NCBI GenBank assembly: GCA_900321195.1
Contig: ONVG01000047.1
Coordinates: forward strand, 1 to 9,490
Direction of reading: 5' to 3'
Origin: an uncultured Eubacteriales bacterium
Lineage (GTDB): Bacteria; Bacillota; Clostridia; Oscillospirales; Acutalibacteraceae
Length of the DNA: 9,490 bases
The position numbers were made by a program, and so were the translations under genes. The notes under the pieces are model-generated. The model was given only the letters and a program-made list of their open reading frames with translations. It searched no databases and had not been told where the DNA came from. Below, in pieces: positions 1-6,684 of the stretch (its first letter is position 1; the number at the start of each line of letters is the position of its first letter).

Positions 1-1571
1 GGAATAGTGATTGATGTCAATCTAACACAGCCTTCAAATGCTCTGTATCCAATACTCGAAACGGAAGAACCAATTGAAAGGCTGGTTAAATTCTTGCAAT
101 TATAGTATGCTCTCGAGCCTATTGTCCGAACGCTGTTAGGGATATTTGCAGTTTTCAGTGATGTACAGCCGTAGAAGATACCTTCATCATTATTATTGTA
201 GGTCGTATAGAGATATTTTACGCTGTTGGGTATAGTAATGGCTGTAAGAGATTTACAGTTCTTGAATGCGCCCCTGTATATTTTTTCTATGCCGTCATTC
301 ATAGTGATCTGTGCAAGAGAAGTACAGTTTTCAAAAGCATATTCGCCTATTGAGCAGTAATCACCGTTCAGTGTTATCTTTGCAAGAGAAGAACAGTCCT
401 GGAATGCACGTTCACCTATTAATTCCGTTAATTCGGGTATATTTATAGTTGTGAGCTTTGAGCAGTTTTTGAATGTTCTGTTGCCTATTTTAAGAAGTCC
501 CTCCGGAAGAGTTACTGTATTGAGGTTTGAACAGCCTGAGAACATTGCAGCAGGTATTTCATCGACATTTTTTCCTATTACTGCTGTTTCCAGCTCCTCG
601 CACTTATAGAAGATACCTTCGTCCTCATTACCGTACGTTGTATAAAGATATTCAACACTGTCGGGAATGGTTATATTTTTAAGAACGATACAGTTTTTGA
701 ATGCGCCCCTGTATATTTTTATGATACCGTTGTTTATCTGTGCGGTTTTGAGCGCAGAGCAGTTTTCAAAAGCATATTCTTCTATAGAGCAGTTTGTTCC
801 GTTTATAACGACTTGTGGGAGACGCTTACAGTTATAGAATGCATGGTCGCCTATTTTTTCAAGTGTTGTCGGGAAGTTTACGGTAGTAAGTCTTTCGCAG
901 CCTTCAAAAACACGGCTGCCGATAAATTCGAGCTTGTCCGGCAATGCTGCATTTGTAAGGTTAGTACATCCGATGAACAATGCATTCGGGAGCTTTGTTA
1001 CGCTTTGGCTGACAGAGGCTGTTTTCAGTGATGTACAGTGATAGAATATACCCTCATCACTATTTCCGTATGTTGTATTCAGTTCCGTAACACTGTCAGG
1101 GATAACTATGCTTTCCAGAAGCGCGCAGTTTTTGAAAGCACCCCTGTTTATCTTCTGGATACCGCTGTTGATAACTGCCTGTTTGAGTTCGGAGCAGTTT
1201 TCAAATGCAAATTCATCTATAGTACATTTTGTACCGTTTATAACTATTTTCGGAAGTCTTGAACATCCGTAGAAAGCGCGTCCGCCTATCAGTTCAAGTG
1301 ATGACGGCAGGTTTATGGTGTACAGTCTTTCGCATCCTCTGAAGCATTCTTTGCCTATTGAGGTAAGTACGTTAGAAAGTGAAACGGTTTTAAGCTCCGA
1401 GCAGCCATAAAATGTTCCGTTTGGAAGCGCCTTGACACCGCTGCCTACAGATGCTGTTTTCAATGCTGTACAGCCGTAGAATATGCCCTCATCCGTATTA
1501 TTATATCTTGTTGTTATAGAAGTTACGCTGTCAGGTATAGTTATCTCTGAAAGAGATGTACATTTTTTGAA
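1..1571 (-). repeat. 435-bp (145-residue) higher-order LRR units in tandem
   Basis: Within the LRR gene the Phe codon that opens the 30-residue repeat lies at 1571, 1136, 701 and 266, exactly 435 bp apart each time. The complement of the GATGAGGG(C/T)ATATTC-type block (residues DEGIF) lies at 1479-1493, 1044-1058, 609-623 and 174-188, again exactly 435 bp apart. Each unit is one 30-residue repeat plus five 23-residue repeats. Units span 1137-1571, 702-1136 and 267-701, with a fourth cut by the window edge (1-266). The units are diverged in sequence but not in length. Confidence 0.92.
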
Positions 1572-1928
1572 AGCGCCCCTATTGATAGTTTTTACCGATG
1601 AGGGTATCGTTACCGTGCTGAGCTTTTCCATATTCTGAAAAGCATATTCGCCTATAGTTGAAACACTGTATCCTGATATTTTTGACGGGATAGTGAGAGA
1701 TGTGGCAGTGGTATCATTGTATTTTGTAATAACAGCCGCACCGTTTTCAATGTAGTACACAAATCCATCGGAAGTCGTCTGGGTATCGACTGCGCTTACC
1801 GAAACGCTCAGGACATCATCCTGTATCGCGGTGTTCCCTGCTGCGAATGTGCCAACAGCAAAGATACCCATGATGATGGATGCCGTTATAATTTTTCTGA
1901 TCATACGACTCTTTTTTTGTTTTTCCAT
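1..1928 (-). CDS. Secreted BspA-type leucine-rich repeat protein (N-terminal part, runs off the window)
   Basis: An open frame of 642 codons runs from ATG at 1928 to the window edge without a stop, so the C-terminus is missing. GGAGG at 1939-1943 lies 10 nt before the ATG. Residues 1-30 form a signal peptide: a basic start (MEKQKKSRMIRK), then a hydrophobic core, with possible cleavage near FAAG. After a spacer, the motif IPSKISGYSVSTIG opens the repeat domain. The rest is LRR_5/BspA repeats of the form F-x-x-C-x-x-L-x-x-(I/V)-x-I-P-x-S-V-x-x-I-G, mostly 23 residues each, with a 30-residue repeat ending in DEGI every sixth position. The protein is probably exported and surface-associated, binding a host or diet ligand or another protein. 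That role is inferred from the family; no ligand can be read from the sequence. Any anchor, dockerin or catalytic domain would lie in the unseen part. It is divergent from ppk1 and has its own promoter. Confidence 0.93.
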   Translation of the reverse strand, partial: MEKQKKSRMIRKIITASIIMGIFAVGTFAAGNTAIQDDVLSVSVSAVDTQTTSDGFVYYIENGAAVITKYNDTTATSLTIPSKISGYSVSTIGEYAFQNMEKLSTVTIPSSVKTINRGAFKKCTSLSEITIPDSVTSITTRYNNTDEGIFYGCTALKTASVGSGVKALPNGTFYGCSELKTVSLSNVLTSIGKECFRGCERLYTINLPSSLELIGGRAFYGCSRLPKIVINGTKCTIDEFAFENCSELKQAVINSGIQKINRGAFKNCALLESIVIPDSVTELNTTYGNSDEGIFYHCTSLKTASVSQSVTKLPNALFIGCTNLTNAALPDKLEFIGSRVFEGCERLTTVNFPTTLEKIGDHAFYNCKRLPQVVINGTNCSIEEYAFENCSALKTAQINNGIIKIYRGAFKNCIVLKNITIPDSVEYLYTTYGNEDEGIFYKCEELETAVIGKNVDEIPAAMFSGCSNLNTVTLPEGLLKIGNRTFKNCSKLTTINIPELTELIGERAFQDCSSLAKITLNGDYCSIGEYAFENCTSLAQITMNDGIEKIYRGAFKNCKSLTAITIPNSVKYLYTTYNNNDEGIFYGCTSLKTANIPNSVRTIGSRAYYNCKNLTSLSIGSSVSSIGYRAFEGCVRLTSITI

Positions 1929-1995
1929 TATGTGATTTCCTCCATTGTTGATATATTCTACAAAGAAAATAACAATTCTTTGCGAAATTACTATA

Positions 1996-2024
1996 ATTAT
2001 ACAATATCATGTACTATTTTTCAA
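1996..2024 (-). promoter_or_regulatory. Promoter of the LRR gene
   Basis: On the minus strand TTGAAA (2024-2019) is separated by exactly 17 bp from a perfect TATAAT (2001-1996). The predicted start of transcription is near 1989, leaving a leader of about 60 nt. The leader contains a 7-bp hairpin (CAAAGAA at 1961-1967 with TTCTTTG at 1976-1982, loop 8). Confidence 0.75.
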
Positions 2025-2063
2025 CAACTGTAGGGAATTATTTTGAAATCACCATTATGTATT

Positions 2064-2082
2064 ATATTTTAACATAAAATAT
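2064..2082. promoter_or_regulatory. Palindrome touching the ppk1 -35 box, candidate operator
   Basis: ATATTTTA and TAAAATAT form a perfect 8-bp inverted repeat around the 3-nt centre ACA. The right arm shares its last base with the -35 hexamer at 2082, so a bound dimeric regulator would compete with RNA polymerase. The region is AT-rich, so chance is a real alternative. Confidence 0.35.
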
Positions 2083-2110
2083 TGAATTTGGAGAAAACAT
2101 TTGTTATAAT
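2082..2110 (+). promoter_or_regulatory. Promoter of ppk1 (extended -10)
   Basis: TTGAAT at 2082-2087 is followed after 17 bp by a perfect TATAAT at 2105-2110. TG at 2102-2103 makes an extended -10 (TGTTATAAT). Transcription would start near 2117, giving a leader of about 43 nt. Confidence 0.78.
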
Positions 2111-2131
2111 GGACATAATTAAAATCAAAAG

Positions 2132-2150
2132 GCGGTGTTACCGCAAGGAG
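2132..2150 (+). promoter_or_regulatory. Leader hairpin and ribosome binding site of ppk1
   Basis: GCGGT (2132-2136) pairs with ACCGC (2140-2144) across the loop GTT and abuts AAGGAG at 2145-2150. The ribosome binding site lies 9 nt before the TTG codon at 2160 and fixes that codon as the start. The first in-frame ATG is about 50 codons later, inside the conserved N-terminal domain, so it cannot be the start. Confidence 0.6.
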
Positions 2151-2159
2151 AGATAAATT

Positions 2160-4391
2160 TTGAGCGATAAGAAAAAAGATGACGAAAAAACAACTAAACC
2201 ACAAAAAAGCAAAAAACACAAGCTCAATAAAGAGGACGCTGTACTCAAACCCGTAAAACTGTTTTCACCGCCGGATTTCCCGTATCATAACAGAGAGCTG
2301 AGCTGGATGGACTTCAACAGCCGTGTACTCGAAGAAGCCTTTGAAAAGGACAACCCCGTACTTGAAAGAGTAAAGTTCCTTGCTATAACAGCCTCAAATC
2401 TTGATGAATTTTTCATGGTGCGTGTTGCAGGCGTTATGGACAGGATGCACTCAAAACACAATGAGCCTGACGCATCGGGTATGAATGCACAGCAGCAGTT
2501 TGAAAAGCTCACCGCAAAGATACACGAGTTCTCAAAAAAGCAGTACTCATGCCTGCACCATTCAATAATACCTGCGCTGAAAAAGCACAAGCTCCGCTTC
2601 CTTAAAATAAAGGAGCTTAGCAAAACGCAGAAGCAAAGCGTTGACACATACTTTGATAAGTTCATCTTCCCTGTTCTGACGCCGCTTGCGGTAGACACTT
2701 CAAGACCTTTTCCGCTGCTTGCAAACAAAAGCCTTAATATAGCCGTAAGACTTCTGAATCAGGGCGAGGATGTATTCGCAGTAGTACAGGTACCGTCTAT
2801 AATACCGAGATTTTTCGAGGTAAAGTCAGACAGCGGCAGAGCATTCGTAATGCTTGAGGATATAATAATAAGCCGTCTTTCCGACCTTTTCGAGCTTTAT
2901 GAGATACAGGCATACTGTCCGTTCAGAATAACAAGGGATTCCGACCTTGATATAGACGAGGATGCGGATGACCTTCTTGTTGAGATAGAGCATTCACTGA
3001 AAAAGCGTCAGCGCGGCGACCCGGTAAGGCTTGAAATAGTTTCCAAGTGCGACAAGGCTTTAAGGGAATTTCTTGTGGATATGCTCAAGGTATCGGAAGA
3101 AGAAATATATGAGGTATCGGGACCGCTCGACCTTACATTCTTCTCAAAATTCGGAGGTCTGGACGGTCTTGAAGAGCTGAGATTCAAACCGATAATACCT
3201 GTTAATCCGCCGTCAGAGCTTTTCGGATATGATGACATATTCGCAGCAATACGCGAAAAGGACAGAATGGTGCATCATCCTTATGAAAGCTTTGATTCGG
3301 TAATAAAATTCGTGAATCAAGCGGCAAACGATGAAAATGTACTTGCCATAAAGCAGACTCTTTACCGTGTCAGCGGAAATTCACCGATAATAGCCGCACT
3401 TATAAAAGCCGCTGAAAACGGAAAGCAGGTCACTGTACTTGTCGAGCTTAAAGCAAGGTTTGACGAGGAAAATAATATCGGCTGGGCAAAGAAGCTTGAA
3501 AAAGCAGGCTGTCATGTAATATACGGACTTGCAGGACTCAAAACACACTGCAAGATAGTCCTTGTAGTAAGACGTGAGCAGGACGGAATAAGACGCTATC
3601 TCCACATGGGAACAGGAAACTATAACGATATCACCGCACGTTTCTATACGGATATAGGAATGTTCACATGCGATGAAAAATTCGGCGAGGATGCCTCTTC
3701 CCTGTTCAATGTCATAACGGGATATTCCACACCGCCTGTATATAATAAAATGAAGGTCGCGCCGACAGGACTCCGTCAGTTCTTTTCAGAAATGATAATA
3801 AACGAAACCGAAAATGCAAAGGCAGGACTTCCTTCCGGTATCACGGCAAAGATAAATTCACTCGTTGACCCTGAAATAATAAAGCTTTTATATGACGCTT
3901 CAAAAGCCGGTGTTAAAATACAGCTCATAGTAAGAGGAATTTGCTGTCTTGTACCGGGTATTAAGGGCATAAGCGAAAACATAAAGGTACGCAGCATAGT
4001 CGGTCAGCTGCTTGAACACAGCCGTATATTCATCTTTGAAAACGGCGGCATGAAAAAGATATACATGGGCTCGGCAGACTGGATGCAGAGAAATCTTGAT
4101 AAGCGTGTGGAGCTTGTTTTCCCTATAGAAGACAAAGACCTTATGGAGCGTTCATTCGATATAATCGCAACTATGCTGAAAGACGTTCTCAACACAAGAG
4201 TTCAGGAATCCGACACGAGCTACAAGCTTTTAGACAGGCGCGGAAAAAAGGTGCATAACTGTCAGCACGAATTCTATGATGAAGCCAAAAAGAAGCTTGC
4301 TCTCAAAAAGAGCAATGTTTTAGAGGAACATCAGTTTGTTCCGCTTACGGGTGAAAACTTCAAAAAGAATATTCCTGAAAATGATAATTAA
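2160..4391 (+). CDS. ppk1: Polyphosphate kinase 1
   Basis: This 743-residue protein has the full PPK1 architecture. PPK1 reversibly transfers the terminal phosphate of ATP to the end of inorganic polyphosphate and is often membrane-associated. A Lys-rich tail (residues 1-35) is followed by the N-terminal domain with NRELSWMDFN (44-53), then a head domain and two phospholipase-D-like C-terminal domains. The phosphorylated catalytic histidine region is seen as THCK (His463) and HMGTGNYND (His482), with the same 19-residue spacing as His435/His454 of the E. coli enzyme. The second conserved His is in LEHSRIF (His620), followed by FENGG and SADWMQRN. The Lys-rich front and a charged C-terminal tail of about 50 residues make it longer than the E. 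coli enzyme (688). Translation starts at TTG. It has its own promoter, and no clear terminator lies between it and pfk. Identification is secure. Confidence 0.97.
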   Translation: MSDKKKDDEKTTKPQKSKKHKLNKEDAVLKPVKLFSPPDFPYHNRELSWMDFNSRVLEEAFEKDNPVLERVKFLAITASNLDEFFMVRVAGVMDRMHSKHNEPDASGMNAQQQFEKLTAKIHEFSKKQYSCLHHSIIPALKKHKLRFLKIKELSKTQKQSVDTYFDKFIFPVLTPLAVDTSRPFPLLANKSLNIAVRLLNQGEDVFAVVQVPSIIPRFFEVKSDSGRAFVMLEDIIISRLSDLFELYEIQAYCPFRITRDSDLDIDEDADDLLVEIEHSLKKRQRGDPVRLEIVSKCDKALREFLVDMLKVSEEEIYEVSGPLDLTFFSKFGGLDGLEELRFKPIIPVNPPSELFGYDDIFAAIREKDRMVHHPYESFDSVIKFVNQAANDENVLAIKQTLYRVSGNSPIIAALIKAAENGKQVTVLVELKARFDEENNIGWAKKLEKAGCHVIYGLAGLKTHCKIVLVVRREQDGIRRYLHMGTGNYNDITARFYTDIGMFTCDEKFGEDASSLFNVITGYSTPPVYNKMKVAPTGLRQFFSEMIINETENAKAGLPSGITAKINSLVDPEIIKLLYDASKAGVKIQLIVRGICCLVPGIKGISENIKVRSIVGQLLEHSRIFIFENGGMKKIYMGSADWMQRNLDKRVELVFPIEDKDLMERSFDIIATMLKDVLNTRVQESDTSYKLLDRRGKKVHNCQHEFYDEAKKKLALKKSNVLEEHQFVPLTGENFKKNIPENDN

Positions 4392-4408
4392 AAATATATA
4401 AAAATTTA

Positions 4409-4437
4409 TTGTAAAATCAGTATTTTTGTTGTAATAT
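4409..4437 (+). promoter_or_regulatory. Probable promoter of the phosphofructokinase gene
   Basis: TTGTAA at 4409-4414 is followed after 17 bp by TAATAT at 4432-4437. Both hexamers depart from consensus and the 82-bp gap is AT-rich, so the call is moderate. AAAGGAG at 4458-4464 gives the gene a strong ribosome binding site 9 nt before the ATG. Read-through from ppk1 is also possible. Confidence 0.45.
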
Positions 4438-4473
4438 TATAGTATTAAATTATCCGCAAAGGAGTGTTAATTA

Positions 4474-5550
4474 ATGAAAAGAGTAGGCATACTTACAAGC
4501 GGCGGTGACTGTCAGGGACTTAACTCTGCGATCAGAGGCATTGCCAAGGGTCTTTACGAGTATTACGGCAATCAGGTAGAGATCTACGGCATTATCGACG
4601 GCTACAGAGGACTTATCTACGGTGAATATCGTCTGATGAAGCCCGAAGATTTTTCGGGAATACTCACAAGAGGCGGTACTCTCCTCGGAACATCAAGACA
4701 GCCGTTCAAGCTCATGCGTGTCATCGACGAAACAAGCGTTGATAAGGTAGCAGAGATGAAAAAGCACTATGCAGAAATGAAGCTTGACTGTCTCGCAATC
4801 CTCGGCGGCAACGGTACACACAAGACAGCTAATATGCTTTCGGAAGAAGGACTTAATGTTGTCACTCTCCCGAAAACGATAGATAATGATATCTGGGGCA
4901 CAGATGTTACATTCGGTTTCCAGAGCGCAGTCGATATAGCAACAAACGTAATAGACTGCATACACACAACAGCTACATCTCACGGACGAGTATTCATAGT
5001 TGAATGTATGGGACATAAAGCAGGCTGGCTGACTCTCCATGCAGGTATAGCAGGCGGCGCAGATGTTATACTCATACCTGAAATACCATATAATATAAAC
5101 AAGGTAATAGACTGCATAAAGACACGCACAAAGAACGGAAAGACCTTCTCTATACTTGCAGTTGCAGAGGGCGCTGTTTCCGATGAGATAGCAAAGCTCC
5201 CGAAGAAAAAGAAAAAGGAAGCTATGTCAAATCTTATGTATCCTTCCATATCATATAAAATAGCACATGAGATAGAGGAAGCTACAGGTCAGGAGACAAG
5301 AGTTACCGTTCCCGGACATTTCCAGAGAGGCGGAAGCCCCGACGCTTACGACAGATTTATCACTACGCTTTTCGGTGCAGCAGCAGCACAGTTTATAATC
5401 AAAGAAAAATACGGCTTTATGACAGGCATGGTCAACGGAAAGATAGTTCCGGTACCGCTCAGCGAGGTCGCAGGAAAACTCAAGGCTGTTCCGACTGACA
5501 GCAAGGTAATAAAGGCCGCAAAGAACATTGGTATCTGCTTCGGCGATTGA
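4474..5550 (+). CDS. 6-phosphofructokinase, PFKA superfamily, mixed ATP/PPi signature
   Basis: This cytoplasmic glycolytic enzyme phosphorylates fructose 6-phosphate to fructose 1,6-bisphosphate. Family motifs in order are TSGGDCQGLN (8-17), GTSRQPF, GGNGTHK (111-117), PKTIDND (133-139, with catalytic Asp137 and Asp139), ECMGHKAGW and GHFQRGG (281-287). Its 358 residues exceed the E. coli enzyme (320), partly through a Lys-rich insertion (LPKKKKKEA) in the C-terminal half. Gly114 matches E. coli Gly104, the residue typical of ATP-dependent enzymes. Lys134 matches position 124, where lysine is typical of PPi enzymes. Asn113 replaces the usual Asp103 of GGDG, a metal/nucleotide-site residue. 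The Gly104+Lys124 combination is known in some ATP-using group III and trypanosomatid enzymes, so ATP is my favoured donor, but PPi cannot be excluded. It follows ppk1 by 82 bp on the same strand. Confidence 0.93.
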   Translation: MKRVGILTSGGDCQGLNSAIRGIAKGLYEYYGNQVEIYGIIDGYRGLIYGEYRLMKPEDFSGILTRGGTLLGTSRQPFKLMRVIDETSVDKVAEMKKHYAEMKLDCLAILGGNGTHKTANMLSEEGLNVVTLPKTIDNDIWGTDVTFGFQSAVDIATNVIDCIHTTATSHGRVFIVECMGHKAGWLTLHAGIAGGADVILIPEIPYNINKVIDCIKTRTKNGKTFSILAVAEGAVSDEIAKLPKKKKKEAMSNLMYPSISYKIAHEIEEATGQETRVTVPGHFQRGGSPDAYDRFITTLFGAAAAQFIIKEKYGFMTGMVNGKIVPVPLSEVAGKLKAVPTDSKVIKAAKNIGICFGD

Positions 5551-5627
5551 TCAGAATATAGTTTTTAGCAGTTAGTTATAAGTGAACAGACTTATCACTT
5601 TCCGCTGTTTTATCAGGAGGTATGCAC

Positions 5628-6104
5628 ATGTCAGATAAAGTAAAGGATAACGATAATATGGATGAGATAGACGGCTATCGTGAAGTTGATGAGCCTGTAG
5701 ATCCAAAATCAATAATTATAATGAGGGAACGCAAACGCTGGGGCTTTTTCGGTATTCCCTGGACATTTACAGTCTATACACTTAAACCTAAAAAGTTAAT
5801 AATAGAAAAAGGCCTTTTCAATAGCGTAGAAAACGAAATACTTCTCTACAGGATAACAGACCTGACATATTCAAGAACACTGTTTCAGAAGATATTCGGT
5901 ATGGGCTCGATAAAAGTAAATGCTCACGATAAGACTACTCCCGTTCTTCTTATAAAGAACATAAAGCATTCACGCGATTTCAAGGAGGCGCTTTCCGATG
6001 CTATAGAAAAGGATCGTTTCCGTATGAAAATGCGTCAAAGCGAACTTGTCGATGCAGGTCATCCGGATCCTCACGATTTTGATGACTATAATGAATCCTT
6101 CTGA
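5628..6104 (+). CDS. Bacterial PH-domain (bPH_2/DUF304-like) protein
   Basis: This is a 158-residue soluble protein. The start is ATG 5628: AGGAGG at 5615-5620 sits 7 nt before it, whereas the in-frame ATG at 5622 is only 1 nt from the same ribosome binding site and is not usable. An acidic N-terminal stretch is followed by a single beta-rich domain containing YTLKPKKLIIEKGLFN, then EILLYRITDLTYSRTLFQKIFG and GSIKV. This matches the bacterial pleckstrin-homology pattern of a beta strand carrying a GLF-type turn, then a YRI-D segment and a final helix. YdbS/YdbT-type relatives carry membrane helices; here no convincing membrane segment is seen, although FFGIPWTFTVY is hydrophobic. A specific function cannot be read. 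The gene lies 77 bp after pfk and ends in a strong terminator, so it may be the last gene of a pfk transcript. Confidence 0.75.
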   Translation: MSDKVKDNDNMDEIDGYREVDEPVDPKSIIIMRERKRWGFFGIPWTFTVYTLKPKKLIIEKGLFNSVENEILLYRITDLTYSRTLFQKIFGMGSIKVNAHDKTTPVLLIKNIKHSRDFKEALSDAIEKDRFRMKMRQSELVDAGHPDPHDFDDYNESF

Positions 6105-6130
6105 ATTACCGGTCTGTAAATAGTTTCTCG

Positions 6131-6177
6131 GCGGCATTACATGATTTTTAAAGATATGTAGTGCCGCTGTTTTTTTA
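6131..6177 (+). terminator. Rho-independent terminator after the PH-domain gene
   Basis: GCGGCATTACAT (6131-6142) pairs with ATGTAGTGCCGC (6156-6167) in a 12-bp stem with one G-U pair and a 13-nt loop. A run of T follows at 6170-6176. Confidence 0.9.
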
Positions 6178-6198
6178 TAAATTATTTTCAAAAACCTA

Positions 6199-6227
6199 TT
6201 GACAAACTGTCAGATATATGTTATTAT
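6199..6227 (+). promoter_or_regulatory. Promoter of the tRNA-Asp/tRNA-Thr unit
   Basis: A perfect TTGACA at 6199-6204 is followed after 17 bp by TATTAT at 6222-6227. Transcription would start near 6234, only about 7 nt before the first tRNA. Confidence 0.85.
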
Positions 6228-6240
6228 TATCAAGCAGTTT

Positions 6241-6317
6241 GGTCCGGTAGTTCAGCTGGTTAGAACGCTAGCCTGTCACGCTAGAGGTCGACGGTTCGAT
6301 CCCGTTCCGGATCGCCA
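6241..6317 (+). tRNA. tRNA-Asp (anticodon GTC)
   Basis: This 77-nt cloverleaf has encoded CCA. The acceptor stem GGTCCGG pairs with CCGGATC, with a G-U wobble at 2-71. The anticodon stem CTAGC/GCTAG encloses the loop CTGTCAC, with anticodon GTC at 6275-6277. The T arm has the loop TTCGATC. Discriminator G73, C38 and G10 agree with aspartate identity. Confidence 0.97.
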
Positions 6318-6320
6318 TTT

Positions 6321-6344
6321 GAACTCTCTCTGACGAGGGAGTTC
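6321..6344 (+). other. Hairpin between the two tRNA genes
   Basis: GAACTCTCTC (6321-6330) and GAGGGAGTTC (6335-6344) form a 10-bp stem with one G-U pair and a TGAC loop. The following ATTTATTAT is a poor T-run, so a processing stem or a leaky terminator is more likely than full termination. tRNA-Thr has no obvious promoter of its own in the 36-bp gap. Confidence 0.7.
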
Positions 6345-6353
6345 ATTTATTAT

Positions 6354-6429
6354 GCTGGTATAGCTCAGTCGGCAGAGCGCATCCTTGGTAAGGATGAGGT
6401 CACCAGTTCGAATCTGGTTATCAGCTCCA
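6354..6429 (+). tRNA. tRNA-Thr (anticodon GGT)
   Basis: This 76-nt cloverleaf has encoded CCA. The acceptor GCTGGTA pairs with TATCAGC. The anticodon stem CATCC/GGATG encloses TTGGTAA, with anticodon GGT at 6387-6389. The T arm has the loop TTCGAATC and the discriminator base is T. It is the last tRNA before accessory-looking DNA, and its 3' end is a plausible integration site. Confidence 0.97.
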
Positions 6430-6445
6430 GAAAAATACAGTGTTT

Positions 6446-6483
6446 ATGCGGCTTTCAGTTTTTGAGAGCCGCATATATTTTTT
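6446..6483 (+). terminator. Rho-independent terminator of the tRNA unit
   Basis: ATGCGGCTTTC (6446-6456) pairs with GAGAGCCGCAT (6464-6474) in an 11-bp stem with one G-U pair and a 7-nt loop. Six T follow at 6478-6483. Confidence 0.92.
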
Positions 6484-6494
6484 GTTGCTTCAAA

Positions 6495-6533
6495 AAGTAC
6501 AGACAGAAGTACAGACATCTGAAAAGTACAGAC
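6495..6533 (+). repeat. Three AAGTACAGAC direct repeats
   Basis: Identical 10-mers lie at 6495-6504, 6507-6516 and 6524-6533, with start-to-start spacing of 12 and 17 bp. They begin 12 bp after the tRNA terminator. Spacing and position resemble arm-type binding sites of tyrosine integrases. This role is inferred, and the motif does not recur elsewhere in the window. Confidence 0.7.
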
Positions 6534-6581
6534 GATTGATGCGGTTATCCTTGTAAAAATTTTATTTGAATATTTTGCTTA

Positions 6582-6610
6582 TTGTATTTCTGTAAAAAAC
6601 AGCATATAAT
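6582..6610 (+). promoter_or_regulatory. Promoter-like sequence of the orphan unit
   Basis: TTGTAT at 6582-6587 is followed after 17 bp by a perfect TATAAT at 6605-6610. The predicted start near 6617 lies just before the hairpin at 6623-6660. Confidence 0.6.
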
Positions 6611-6684
6611 ATAATTGACAGAACCCGACACGCCTCTCAACGATGCGTAACACGTCGGGTCATTTAATTATATGGATGATTATT

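Noticed and set aside
813..1262. Two plus-strand open frames of 72 and 74 codons
   Set aside because: They lie opposite the LRR gene, whose 642-codon frame, signal peptide and repeat pattern are far better supported. They have no ribosome binding site or recognisable domain.
1816..2010. Minus-strand frame of 64 codons across the LRR start
   Set aside because: It overlaps the LRR signal peptide region in another frame, starts upstream of the true ribosome binding site and has no family features.
4693..5249. Several minus-strand frames of 66 to 115 codons inside pfk
   Set aside because: All are antisense to a clear phosphofructokinase with all its motifs, and their open state follows from codon bias on the coding strand.
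5578..5600. Inverted repeats ATAAGT/ACTTAT and AAGTGA/TCACTT after pfk, as a terminator
   Set aside because: The stems are 6 bp, A/T-rich, mutually exclusive and lack a T-run. They may be a weak stem but do not support a terminator call.
5622..5627. Earlier ATG for the PH-domain protein
   Set aside because: It is only 1 nt after AGGAGG, too close for initiation. ATG 5628 has the proper 7-nt spacing.
6400..6429. tRNA-Thr 3' end as an attachment site with a second copy to the right
   Set aside because: I searched the window for a repeat of the T-arm and acceptor sequence and found none. The attachment pair is therefore not supported within this window.
6495..6533. Short CRISPR-like array
   Set aside because: The repeat is only 10 bp and the gaps are 2 and 7 bp, which is far from CRISPR repeat and spacer lengths. 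No cas gene is present.
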